Assembly: GCF_019457915.1 (NCBI RefSeq)
Contig: NZ_JAHZSS010000002.1
Span: 248,001 to 312,000 of the forward strand
Origin: Neiella holothuriorum
GTDB lineage: Bacteria; Pseudomonadota; Gammaproteobacteria; Enterobacterales; Neiellaceae
Reading direction: 5' to 3'
DNA: 64,000 nt
A program made the translations under genes and the position numbers. Positions 44,497 through 53,629 of this stretch are shown here, in pieces. How positions within the stretch are numbered: the stretch's first letter is position 1; each line of letters starts with the position of its first letter. Below the pieces are notes generated by a model. That model did not search any database and was not told the DNA's origin. It saw nothing but the letters and a program-made list of their open reading frames with translations.

Positions 44497-45566
44497 TCGC
44501 TGTGCCCCCTCATGGCCAAGCCACAGGCGATGACATATTGGTGGGCGGTCTCATTTAGTTTGGATTGATCTAAGTTTGGTGAGATTTCCATGCCGACAAA
44601 CGGATTTGCCAAGACGGCATGAACCGAGAGTTCTTCGCGCAGAAGCTCAACTGTGCCGGGTAAGATAGCGCTGCCACCACTGAGCACCAACATGTCGATT
44701 TCGTTAATGCCACTAGACGTTGAGAAGATCTGAATATTGCGGCGGATTTGCTGCACCATTTGAGTTTGAAACGGTGCCAACACTTCAAAATCGTAGTTTG
44801 CCGGTAAGGCACCCTCAAGTTTGGCGGTTTCTACTGCCGCTGGCTCCATACCGTAGTAGCCGACCACCGCCTGATTAAACTGTTCTCCGCCGAAAGGTTG
44901 CTCGCGGTTATAGATGGTTTCGCCATTGCTAACAATGGTAAACAACATCATATTGGCGCCAATATCGACCATGGCCACAGTATTCTGCGGCATATCTTCG
45001 GGGAACTGAGAGTTCATGAGCGGCAGGGTGCGGCCCAGCGCAAATGCCTCAATATCCATGACTTTGGGCGTGTAGCCTGCGGTTTCTAACGCTGCCACTC
45101 GAGATTCCACATGTTCGGTGCGGCAGGCGCTCAGTAAAATGTCGATGCGGCTTGCATCGGCGCTATTTTCGCCTTTGACTTCAAAATCCAGGCTAACTTC
45201 TTCGAGTGGGAACGGGATTAAGTGATCGGCTTCTATTTGAACTTGAGCTTCTAAATCGGCTTCGCTGCCACCGCCATCAACATAGATGATTTTGGTGATT
45301 ACCGAGGAGCCGGCAACGGCTGCGGCCACTAGGTGATTTTTCTTACCAAGCCGAGTTAGCAGGGGCTTGAGAGCATTGCCAACCGCTTCGAAGTCTTTAA
45401 TTTCGTGCTCTGATACGGCTTCAGCAGGGATGAGAACTTGCGTTGCATGTTCAACCATCCAGCCTTCGGTGGTTTGGCTGAGCAACACGGCTTTAGCAGC
45501 ATGGGAGCCGATATCTAGCCCGATAAGCGGCGGCTGGCTGCGTTTCCATAAGCGCTCAAATTTCAC
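44493..45566 (-). CDS. pilM: Type IV pilus assembly ATPase-like protein PilM
   Basis: A 357-aa cytosolic actin/FtsA-fold protein. Marks: LIGLDIGSHAAKAVLLSQT near 15, VAMVDIGANMMLFTIV near 193 and LVLSGGSAILPGTVELL near 293. It binds the PilN N-terminus and forms the cytosolic ring of the pilus machine. First gene of pilMNOPQ, divergent from mrcA with about 200 bp between, as in E. coli (hofM/mrcA). Confidence 0.96.
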   Translation of the reverse strand: MKFERLWKRSQPPLIGLDIGSHAAKAVLLSQTTEGWMVEHATQVLIPAEAVSEHEIKDFEAVGNALKPLLTRLGKKNHLVAAAVAGSSVITKIIYVDGGGSEADLEAQVQIEADHLIPFPLEEVSLDFEVKGENSADASRIDILLSACRTEHVESRVAALETAGYTPKVMDIEAFALGRTLPLMNSQFPEDMPQNTVAMVDIGANMMLFTIVSNGETIYNREQPFGGEQFNQAVVGYYGMEPAAVETAKLEGALPANYDFEVLAPFQTQMVQQIRRNIQIFSTSSGINEIDMLVLSGGSAILPGTVELLREELSVHAVLANPFVGMEISPNLDQSKLNETAHQYVIACGLAMRGHSE

Positions 45567-45765
45567 GTATGCAAGTCCATTGTAATGCTTTTGTTAAGAG
45601 CGATTATACTGTGACTCTTACACTAAAAAACAAGGCCTTTTACTTGGAGTTTCAACACAGTTCGCTATTTTGTGTCAATTATCCAGTGACTTCATTATAC
45701 TCTTGCTCCTAAGGTTTTGAGCCTGCGCAGTGCGTTTGGCCTTGTGATGTAAGTGATTACTAACT

Positions 45766-48354
45766 GTGAAATTGTTGCGTACATTATTTGTTTTTTCGTT
45801 TGGCTGTGGTGTGCTGGGCTTATTGGTTGCGATCGCCGTGGCGGTTTACTTCAGCCGAGATTTGCCCGATGTGTCCGAGCTGAAAGATGTGCAATTACAA
45901 ACTCCAATGCTGGTTTACACCAAAGATGGGGTGTTGATTTCACAGTTTGGTGAAAAGCGCCGTATTCCGCTAGCCATCGAGCAAATACCGCAGCAAATGA
46001 AAGATGCCTTTCTCGCGGTCGAAGATGCTCGCTTCTACGAACATCCGGGAATTGACTTCATTGGTGTTACTCGTGCTTTTGTTTCGCTGGTGCTGACTGG
46101 TGAAAAACGTCAGGGCGCCAGTACGATCACCATGCAGGTGGCGCGAAACTTTTATCTCACCCGCGACAAAACCTATCGCCGTAAAATTCGCGAAATTTTA
46201 TTGGCGTGGCGAATTGAACAGCTGCTCACTAAAGACCAGATCCTCGAACTTTATCTCAACAAAATTCCGCTTGGCCAGCGTGCTCACGGTGTTGGCGCGG
46301 CCGCCGAGGTGTATTTCGGCAAAACCGTTGATGAGTTGACGCTACCAGAAATCGCCATGATCGCAGGGCTGCCCAAAGCACCGTCCGTGCTCAACCCAAT
46401 CTATTCTGTCGATAATGCTGTTGAGCGTCGCAATGTGGTGCTGTCGCGAATGTTGGCGGTTGAAGCCATTAGCGAAGAAGAATATCAATCGGCGAAGCAT
46501 GCTTTGCTCGAAGGCAAGTATCACGGCCCATCCATTGAAATGAACGCGCCTTACGTGGCTGAAATGGCGCGTCAGTACATGGTTGAAAAATACGGTGAAG
46601 AGCAGGCTTACACGTCGGGCTTTAAGGTTTACACCACCATTGATTCCAAATTGCAGCAGGGCGCAATTGATGCCGTGGTGCAAAACCTACTGGACTACGA
46701 TCATCGCCATGGTTTTCGCGGCCCAATAGCTAACCCTTGGCTGGTGCAGCAAGATGATCAAGAAGACCCGGTATTGGTGCTTCCAGAAACGCCTTGGACG
46801 CAGCAGCAAATGCTTGATTACTTAAAGCCGTTTAGAGGCTATCAGCGATTGCAGCCAGCGATGATCACAGAAGTTGGTGAACAATCGGCCACGGTGCTCA
46901 CTCGGCGTGGTATTACAGGCAGCATTAACTGGCAAGGCATGAATTGGGCTCGCCGCTTTATCACCGATGAGCGTCAAGGCGCGGCGCCAAAAGTGGCTGC
47001 AGACATCCTGCAACAAGGTGATGTGGTGATGGTGGAAGCTGCGGCAGACAGCATGTTTGCCCTGTCTCAGTTGCCAGAAGCCTCGGCGGCCTTGATTGCA
47101 CTTAATCCGCAAGACGCCAGCATTCAAGCGCTTGTGGGTGGTTTCAGTTTTGGTCAGAGCCAATACAACCGAGCATATCAAGCGAAGCGCCAGATGGGCT
47201 CGAACATTAAACCATTTATTTATTCAGCCGCGTTTAATCATGGTTATAGCCTTGCGTCACTTGTGGCCGACGCGCCGATTAGTCATTGGGATGCGTCGTC
47301 CGGTGTAGCTTGGCGTCCCAAGAACTCGCCGGAAGTCTACGATGGCGACACTCGCTTACGGCTTGGCCTTGCGCAGTCGAAAAATGTCATGTCAGTGCGA
47401 TTATTACGTGCCGTTGGCGTGCAGAATATTCGCCAACACCTGAGTAAATTCGGCTTTCCGCTGGAAGATATTCCGCCTAACGAGTCGTTAGCGCTTGGCT
47501 CTGCGAGTTTCACGCCGCTGGCAGTCGCCAATGGTTTTGCCGTTATCGCCAATGGTGGTTATCAAGTGACGTCGTATCTGATTGATCATATTGATGACCA
47601 ACATGGCAATCGCCTGTTCAAACATCAACCTCTGGTCGCTTGCCCTGAATGTGAGCAATTGGATGAGTCGATGACTGAGTTTGATGGCTTAACTGAATTT
47701 GCCTCGATTGCAGCGGATCAATTTGTGATGTGTCCGGCATACCCTGTCGATCAAAACCAGCAAGCGCCTCATGTGGTGTCTTCAACCAACACTTTCCTCG
47801 TGACCCAAGCCATGAATAGTGCGATTTGGGGCGGCGGCAACTGGTCTGCTGGCACCGGCTGGAATGGTACCGGCTGGCGCGCAGCTCGAGCGCTTAAACG
47901 ACGAGATATTGCCGGTAAAACCGGTACAACCAATGATGCCAAAGATGCTTGGTTCAGTGGTTTTCACCCGGGATTAGTGGCAACGTCTTGGATCGGCTTT
48001 GATGATCACAAACGCAAATTGGGATCAACGGTCGCCAATAGCAACCTTGGCGCAAATCAAATTGTCGGCAAAGAGTTTGGCGCAAAAACGGCTTTACCTG
48101 CATGGATCAAATTTATGCAAGTTGGTTTACAAAATATGCCGGTTCAACCCTTTACTGCTCCTGATAATATTGTCAGTGTAAGGATTGACCGAGCGTCTGG
48201 CCTGCTGACTCATAGTACTGATAGTTCTACCCGATTTGAGTACTTTGAAGCCGGTACCGAGCCGACACAGTATGCCGAGTCCATCAGTCACCCAGTCGAT
48301 CCGTTCATTGAAAGCGAATCTCAGGCGACGGACTCAGCCGACGAACTGTTTTAA
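45766..48354 (+). CDS. mrcA: Penicillin-binding protein 1A
   Basis: An 862-aa bifunctional peptidoglycan synthase. An N-terminal membrane anchor (about 5-28) is followed by a glycosyltransferase domain (catalytic Glu in LAVEDARFYEHPGID near 85; GASTITMQVARNFYL near 119), an OB-like domain and a transpeptidase domain with nucleophile Ser in SNIKPFIYSA near 482, SKN near 540 and KTGTTND near 719. The start is GTG at 45766 with a weak ribosome site. Divergent from pilM, as in E. coli. Confidence 0.96.
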   Translation: MKLLRTLFVFSFGCGVLGLLVAIAVAVYFSRDLPDVSELKDVQLQTPMLVYTKDGVLISQFGEKRRIPLAIEQIPQQMKDAFLAVEDARFYEHPGIDFIGVTRAFVSLVLTGEKRQGASTITMQVARNFYLTRDKTYRRKIREILLAWRIEQLLTKDQILELYLNKIPLGQRAHGVGAAAEVYFGKTVDELTLPEIAMIAGLPKAPSVLNPIYSVDNAVERRNVVLSRMLAVEAISEEEYQSAKHALLEGKYHGPSIEMNAPYVAEMARQYMVEKYGEEQAYTSGFKVYTTIDSKLQQGAIDAVVQNLLDYDHRHGFRGPIANPWLVQQDDQEDPVLVLPETPWTQQQMLDYLKPFRGYQRLQPAMITEVGEQSATVLTRRGITGSINWQGMNWARRFITDERQGAAPKVAADILQQGDVVMVEAAADSMFALSQLPEASAALIALNPQDASIQALVGGFSFGQSQYNRAYQAKRQMGSNIKPFIYSAAFNHGYSLASLVADAPISHWDASSGVAWRPKNSPEVYDGDTRLRLGLAQSKNVMSVRLLRAVGVQNIRQHLSKFGFPLEDIPPNESLALGSASFTPLAVANGFAVIANGGYQVTSYLIDHIDDQHGNRLFKHQPLVACPECEQLDESMTEFDGLTEFASIAADQFVMCPAYPVDQNQQAPHVVSSTNTFLVTQAMNSAIWGGGNWSAGTGWNGTGWRAARALKRRDIAGKTGTTNDAKDAWFSGFHPGLVATSWIGFDDHKRKLGSTVANSNLGANQIVGKEFGAKTALPAWIKFMQVGLQNMPVQPFTAPDNIVSVRIDRASGLLTHSTDSSTRFEYFEAGTEPTQYAESISHPVDPFIESESQATDSADELF

Positions 48355-48405
48355 AGAAGCCTGTGCCGCAATGGTGACTAAACGGAGTTTTGTGGTATCT
48401 GTAAC

Positions 48406-49578
48406 ATGAAAACGATCCCAATCAGTGAACTTAAATTAGGCATGTATATTACCGAGATTGCTAAATGTCGTAGCAATTTCGTGCTTAAAAAACCTGGCTT
48501 TGTCACCTCGCAAGGCAGCATTGACGCGCTTGTGGGCAAGGGCGTTGAGTTACTATCAATCGATCCATCTAAAGTCCTGCCGGGCAGAGAGCCGGCCGCC
48601 GCTAAACCTGCCGCTGAGACCCCAAAAACTCGCTACGATCAAGCGCCTGTTTCTGTTGAACTTGAAATGGAGCAGGCGAAAGCGCTTTACTCTCAGGCCA
48701 AGCAGTTGCAAAAGAAAGCCTTCAGAGACATGGAGCAAGGCCATAAGATCGATGTTGACGCCTTCAAAGACATGAGCGAAGGCTTAATCGATTCGGTGTT
48801 CCGTAATCCACAAGCGCTGACCATGATGACGCGCATTCGTGAAAAAGATCAGTACTTGTTAGAGCACAGCCTTAACGTCGGAATTTTGCTGGGCGTGTTT
48901 GGTCGCTACTTAAAGCTCGATGAAGGCTTAATCTCTGAGCTGGTGACCGGTGGCTTGCTGCACGACATTGGTAAAATTCGTGTGCCCGAAGAAGTACTTC
49001 ATAAGCCCGGAAAACTGACCTCTGAGGAATTTGAGATCATGAAGCGCCATGTGCTTCACGGTCGCGATATTATTCAGGAAAATGAAGTGACGTTGCCGGC
49101 GGTGACGATGGAAGTGGTGTTGCAACACCATGAGCAACTCAGTGGTACGGGTTACCCGCACCGGTTAATGGGCGATCAGATTTCTCGTCATGGCCGAATG
49201 ACTTCGGTGGTCGATATCTTTGATGCGCTGACCGGTGAGCGAGTTTACAAGAAAGCCATGCTACCGACCGCGGCGCTTAGCATTATTCGCAGCATGGCAC
49301 CTGACAAACTCGATCAAGAGCTCGTCAATGCATTTATTCGATGCATTAATGTTTACCCGGTTGGCACATTGGTCAAACTGCAAAGCGGCCGCTTGGGCAT
49401 TGTTACTGAAGTCAATGAGAAAGCACCAACCAAGCCAATGCTCAAACTGATCTATAACGCCAAGCATAATCGCCACATTCAGGTCGAAATGCTCAATCTA
49501 GCGCATATTGATAGCGATAAAATCGTTAGCGCTGAAAAGCCCGAAGCGCACGGGCTCGATTTAAAAAACTACATTTGA
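48406..49578 (+). CDS. HD-GYP domain c-di-GMP phosphodiesterase with DUF3391
   Basis: A 390-aa cytosolic protein. The first 130 residues are DUF3391 (ISELKLGMYITEI at the start). The HD-GYP domain follows at about 145-320 with HSLNVGILLG, LLHDIGKIRVP and LQHHEQLSGTGYP, so the HD and HHE-x3-GTGYP metal sites are intact. It should degrade c-di-GMP. It lies 51 bp after mrcA and converges, with a one-base gap, on a PilZ-domain gene. Its ribosome site is weak. Confidence 0.93.
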   Translation: MKTIPISELKLGMYITEIAKCRSNFVLKKPGFVTSQGSIDALVGKGVELLSIDPSKVLPGREPAAAKPAAETPKTRYDQAPVSVELEMEQAKALYSQAKQLQKKAFRDMEQGHKIDVDAFKDMSEGLIDSVFRNPQALTMMTRIREKDQYLLEHSLNVGILLGVFGRYLKLDEGLISELVTGGLLHDIGKIRVPEEVLHKPGKLTSEEFEIMKRHVLHGRDIIQENEVTLPAVTMEVVLQHHEQLSGTGYPHRLMGDQISRHGRMTSVVDIFDALTGERVYKKAMLPTAALSIIRSMAPDKLDQELVNAFIRCINVYPVGTLVKLQSGRLGIVTEVNEKAPTKPMLKLIYNAKHNRHIQVEMLNLAHIDSDKIVSAEKPEAHGLDLKNYI

Positions 49579-49579
49579 T

Positions 49580-49873
49580 TTATTTGTAGCCGGTAATTTC
49601 CAGCCCAACATCAAACTTGTCTTCCGCTAATGTGTCGACTCGCTGTACTTTCGCTGACGCTTCAAGTGGCCGAATATCTTGGCCGGTAGAATCAATAAAA
49701 ATTTCTACCTCTTCGTCCATGTTCAATGGTTCGCTTAACAGCACCGCGGCACCGGTAGCGCTTAAGTTCAAGCAAGTCCCTGATAATTCATCACCATTAG
49801 CTGCACGCTTGATACGAATTGCGGTTTCGACTGACATGCGAATAAAATTACGACGTTCACCCTGAGTTATCAT
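49580..49873 (-). CDS. PilZ domain protein
   Basis: A 97-aa single-domain protein. The c-di-GMP binding marks are present: RRNFIRM near residue 8 (R-x3-R) and NLSATGAAV near 37 (N/D-x-S-x2-G). It is a probable c-di-GMP receptor. It converges on the HD-GYP gene, which supports a functional link, although the two are not co-transcribed. Confidence 0.9.
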   Translation of the reverse strand: MITQGERRNFIRMSVETAIRIKRAANGDELSGTCLNLSATGAAVLLSEPLNMDEEVEIFIDSTGQDIRPLEASAKVQRVDTLAEDKFDVGLEITGYK

Positions 49874-49941
49874 TACTTCGTCCTCAAAAAATGTCTTCCC
49901 TTGTATGCTTTGAGTTTAGACACAATGCAAGTGGATGAAAG

Positions 49942-50844
49942 CTAAGCTGTTGGCATGGTCACACTTTCTTTAATTGCATCGGCGAGCGCCTGTAGCGTTC
50001 TAACCCTGCTGCTACCTCGGCGATAAACGAGGGCAATTTCGCGGGTGGGCTGTGGTGACTTGAAAGGCTGATAGTTGATTAATGGATCCGCTTGGTGGTG
50101 CTCTTGAATGGCTAAATAAGGCATTAGGGTTACGCCTCGGCCGGTCGCCACCATATGGCGCAAGGTTTCTAAGCTGGTCGCGCGGAATGTACCATCTTCA
50201 TTGGCGCCAGCGCTAAAGCAATAGCCTAAGGCCTGATCGCGCAGACAATGGCCGTCTTCAAGCATGAGCACGGTTTCGCCATCAAGCTGGGGCAGGCTGA
50301 CTGAGCCTTGTTGCGAAATCGGATGCCCATTGGCACAAGCGAGCCATAACGGCTCATCGTATAAGGTTACGTGCGCTAGCCCTTGCATTTCCGTAGGCAA
50401 CCAAGCAAGTAATAAGGCGTCGAGTTGGCCGTCTCGCAATTGATTGAGTAACACGTGGGTTTGTTGCTCTTCAAGCTGCCAGCCCATTTCAGGAAATTTT
50501 TGAAACAGGTGCGGCATAATTCGTGGCAACAAATATGGCGCGACGGTGGGGATTAAGCCTATGCGCAGCTCCCCAGACATTGGATCGCGGAATGATTGTG
50601 CTGTGTCTTTAAGTTGCTTTACTTCACTGAGAACTCGGCGCGCGTGTTCGACAACGGCTTCACCTGATTGAGTGAACATGACATTGCGGGTATCGCGCTC
50701 GATTAAAGTAAGCTCCAGCTCATCTTCTAGCTTACGAACCTGGCCGCTTAAGGTGGGTTGGCTAACAAAGCAGCGCTCGGCTGCTTTGCGAAAATGGCGA
50801 ACTTCATAGAGGGCGAGTAAATACTCGAAATCGCGCAGGTTCAT
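49942..50844 (-). CDS. oxyR: Peroxide-responsive LysR regulator OxyR
   Basis: A 300-aa LysR-family protein. The helix-turn-helix is FRKAAERCFVSQPTLSGQVR (about 18-37). The redox pair is intact in LEDGHCLRDQALGYCFSAGA near 200 (C-x8-C), as in E. coli OxyR. The ATG at 50844 gives the standard MNLRDFEYL start; an in-frame ATG six codons upstream is less likely. It should activate peroxide defence genes after disulfide formation. Divergent from the aspartate aminotransferase gene. Confidence 0.95.
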   Translation of the reverse strand: MNLRDFEYLLALYEVRHFRKAAERCFVSQPTLSGQVRKLEDELELTLIERDTRNVMFTQSGEAVVEHARRVLSEVKQLKDTAQSFRDPMSGELRIGLIPTVAPYLLPRIMPHLFQKFPEMGWQLEEQQTHVLLNQLRDGQLDALLLAWLPTEMQGLAHVTLYDEPLWLACANGHPISQQGSVSLPQLDGETVLMLEDGHCLRDQALGYCFSAGANEDGTFRATSLETLRHMVATGRGVTLMPYLAIQEHHQADPLINYQPFKSPQPTREIALVYRRGSSRVRTLQALADAIKESVTMPTA

Positions 50845-51038
50845 ATTAATTATCAAATCCAATTATTTGCCCGAATATTTAACATATTAACTATCAAAAG
50901 TCGCGGGTTTGCGGCGAATCAAACAGTTGCCAATTATTTATGCTGGTCAGTCTTTCGACGGCCTTGCGCTAGTGGTATAACGACTGTGGTTTTTATTGTT
51001 TCCCGAGGCCCTATCTACTACAGGAGTAGCAAACCATC

Positions 51039-52232
51039 ATGTTTGAATCGGTACCACAGGCAAAAGCAGACCCAATCCTAGGTTTGACTGAAGCATATAA
51101 CGCAGATCCGCGCGCAAATAAAATCAACTTAGGTGTTGGTGTTTATAAAGATGAAGCGGGCACGACCCCCATTCTTGCTTCGGTTAAACAGGCTGAAGCA
51201 CTGCTGTTGGATACCGAAAAAACTAAGTCGTATTTAGGGATTCAAGGCGTGCCAGAGTATGGTGCGCATGTGCAAAAATTGTTGTTTGGTGCCGATAGCG
51301 CGATTATTGCTGACAACCGCGCTCGCACGGCACAAGCACCGGGCGGTACTGGAGCCCTGCGTATCGCGGCTGACTTCGCGGTTCGCAACTTAGGTCGTAA
51401 AACCATTTGGGTGAGCAATCCAACTTGGGCGAACCACGCGGCTGTATTCGGCGCAGCGGGCTTGACCGTTGAGCAATACGCTTACTACAACCCTGCCACC
51501 AGTGACCTTGATTTTGACGCCATGGTGGAAAGCCTGAAAGCTGCAAAAGCGGGTGACTTGGTGTTGTTGCATGGTTGCTGCCACAACCCAACTGGTATCG
51601 ATCCAACGGCCGAGCAATGGCAAGTGTTGGCGGAAATGTCTGCTGCTGCTGGTTGGTTGCCGTTATTCGATTTCGCTTATCAGGGTTTTGCTACTGGCAT
51701 TGAAGAAGATGCACAAGGCCTACGTACCTTCTTAGCTAACCATGGCGAATTGCTGATTGCTTCTTCGTTCTCGAAAAACTTTGGTTTGTACAACGAGCGC
51801 ACTGGTGCCTTCACCTTGGTTGCGCCATCTGCAGCTGTGGCCGATACCGCTTTTAGCCAAGTTAAAGTAAACATTCGCGCCATGTACTCCAACCCGCCGG
51901 CTCATGGTGCCAAGGTTGTCAGTACCATTCTTGGCAATGATGACTTGTATGCCCAATGGGTTGCAGAAGTTACTGAAATGCGAGTTCGTATTCATCAGAT
52001 GCGCGATCTGTTTGTGGAAACTCTGGCTGACAAAGGCGTTGATGGCGACTTTAGCTTTATTCAGCGTCAGAATGGCATGTTCTCATTCTCTGGCCTAAAT
52101 CCGGCGCAAGTTGGCAAGCTGAAAGATGATCACGGCATCTACATTGTTGGCTCTGGCCGTATCAGTGTTGCAGGCATGACCAAAGCAAACATGGATGCCT
52201 TGTGCACCGGCGTTGCTGACGTGTTGAAGTAA
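51039..52232 (+). CDS. aspC: Aspartate/aromatic aminotransferase
   Basis: A 397-aa fold-type I PLP enzyme. Marks: [15 protein letters not shown] near 28, the substrate/PLP-binding [14 protein letters not shown] near 188, and the Schiff-base lysine in [18 protein letters not shown] near 247. It interconverts aspartate or aromatic amino acids with their oxo acids. AspC and TyrB cannot be separated by sequence alone here; aspC is given as the likely name. ACAGGAG precedes the ATG. Confidence 0.93.
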   Translation: MFESVPQAKADPILGLTEAYNADPRANKINLGVGVYKDEAGTTPILASVKQAEALLLDTEKTKSYLGIQGVPEYGAHVQKLLFGADSAIIADNRARTAQAPGGTGALRIAADFAVRNLGRKTIWVSNPTWANHAAVFGAAGLTVEQYAYYNPATSDLDFDAMVESLKAAKAGDLVLLHGCCHNPTGIDPTAEQWQVLAEMSAAAGWLPLFDFAYQGFATGIEEDAQGLRTFLANHGELLIASSFSKNFGLYNERTGAFTLVAPSAAVADTAFSQVKVNIRAMYSNPPAHGAKVVSTILGNDDLYAQWVAEVTEMRVRIHQMRDLFVETLADKGVDGDFSFIQRQNGMFSFSGLNPAQVGKLKDDHGIYIVGSGRISVAGMTKANMDALCTGVADVLK

Positions 52233-52264
52233 AAGCTGAAATTAAGCTGCTAAAGCTTTAAAAC

Positions 52265-52291
52265 AAAAAGGCGCCAGTTGGCGCCTTTTTT
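52265..52291. terminator. Intrinsic terminator
   Basis: AAAAAGGCGCCA and its complement form a stem around a 2-base centre with flanking A and T runs. It ends aspC and may serve the permease gene on the minus strand. Confidence 0.9.
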
Positions 52292-52406
52292 GATTGTCCA
52301 ATTCGCTAGGCGAGATTGACGTTGAGTAGCTCTGTGCGCTGATGATTGTGAAATCACCAAGAGTAATCATTTGACCGCCACGTCAATGCCATGATGTTTC
52401 GTGACG

Positions 52407-53492
52407 CTAGCTTTTATCTTGTTGCGCGAGAAAATCGTGAAACTCAGTTTCGTACAGGTGAAATAGCACGAGGGTAAGCGCAACGATTAGTGGGCCATAG
52501 AGCAGGCCCATTAAACCAAACATATGCAAGCCACCGAGCAGCGAGAAGAAAATCACCACCGTATTTAACGAGCCTGCGCCTTGCATAAACAGTGGTCGAA
52601 CAAAGTTATCAATAGAGCCCACCACAACCACGCCCCAGACAATCAAAAAGATGCCCCAACCTTGGTCACCGGTAATCAATAAGAAGATTGCTGCTGGCAG
52701 CCAAATGAGCGCGGTGCCAACCACTGGAATCAATGATGCAAAGGCCATCATAGTGCCCCAGAATAGGCCAGGGAAACCGGCCAGCCACATGGCAAATCCA
52801 CCTACAAAACCTTGAGTCATAGCGGTGAGCAAGGTGCCTAGCAGGGCCGATTTTGATACCGCCTCTATCTCATCAATTAAGGCATCTTCTTGCGACCGTG
52901 ATAAGGGCAAGGCATGACGGAAAAACTCCACCATACGGTCGTAGTCACGCAACACGAAAAACAGCGCGAACAGCATCAGGGTTAATTGCATTAAAAAGTG
53001 GCTCAAACTGCCAAGTACGCCCGTTGATACGCCTACGAACCCTTTGCCAGCATTGCTGGCGAGCCCAATCGCTTGTTGCCGCAGGTTTTCGAGAGCAAGA
53101 AAGCCATCTGGCAAAATTAACTCCAATCGCAACTTTATGGTTTGTACCCACGGGTGAGCGAGTAGTGTTTCGAGCCCGCCTTGTTCAATCCAGCTGCGTA
53201 AATCGATGGTGTAGTTGATACCTTGCCGGACAATGGCCACGATCACGGTGAACGCAGGCAGTAAAATAACTAAGGTGAGCAAGATACAACTAATGATGGC
53301 CGTGATATTGGCTCTGTTGCCAAGCCGTTTGAGCAACCAATGATGAATAGGAGCCATCAGTATGCCGAAGATTAGCGCCAGAACGATGGGCTCAATGTAA
53401 GGCAAAATGAGCCGATAGCAGGCGTATACGGCAGCAATGAGCAGTCCAACAAGCAGCCAGTTACGCGGATTTTTGAGGGGCGTTGGGGTCAT
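52407..53492 (-). CDS. AI-2E family transporter (PerM-like)
   Basis: A 361-aa inner-membrane protein with about seven or eight helices and the family block GTALIWLPAAIFLL near 250, with DNFVRPLFMQG near 300. Members are called AI-2 exporters or PerM; several are Na+(Li+)/H+ antiporters or of unknown role. Substrate not assigned. Single gene. Confidence 0.88.
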   Translation of the reverse strand: MTPTPLKNPRNWLLVGLLIAAVYACYRLILPYIEPIVLALIFGILMAPIHHWLLKRLGNRANITAIISCILLTLVILLPAFTVIVAIVRQGINYTIDLRSWIEQGGLETLLAHPWVQTIKLRLELILPDGFLALENLRQQAIGLASNAGKGFVGVSTGVLGSLSHFLMQLTLMLFALFFVLRDYDRMVEFFRHALPLSRSQEDALIDEIEAVSKSALLGTLLTAMTQGFVGGFAMWLAGFPGLFWGTMMAFASLIPVVGTALIWLPAAIFLLITGDQGWGIFLIVWGVVVVGSIDNFVRPLFMQGAGSLNTVVIFFSLLGGLHMFGLMGLLYGPLIVALTLVLFHLYETEFHDFLAQQDKS

Positions 53493-53574
53493 CGCAACAT
53501 CCTAGTTTTGATGCAAAAAATCTAGCCTAACACGGCTTCCGTGATGATTCGATGGGGTAATTTTTATACCAACA

Positions 53575-53600
53575 CGAAAAAGCCCCGACACGCGGGGCTT
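53575..53600 (-). terminator. Terminator of the arg operon
   Basis: On the minus strand AAGCCCCG/CGGGGCTT around a 5-base loop is followed by TTTTCG. It ends the argCBFGH(A) transcript 30 bp after the stop. Confidence 0.85.
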
Positions 53601-53629
53601 CTATTCGTTTTTGCGTAGATGAGTGGCGG

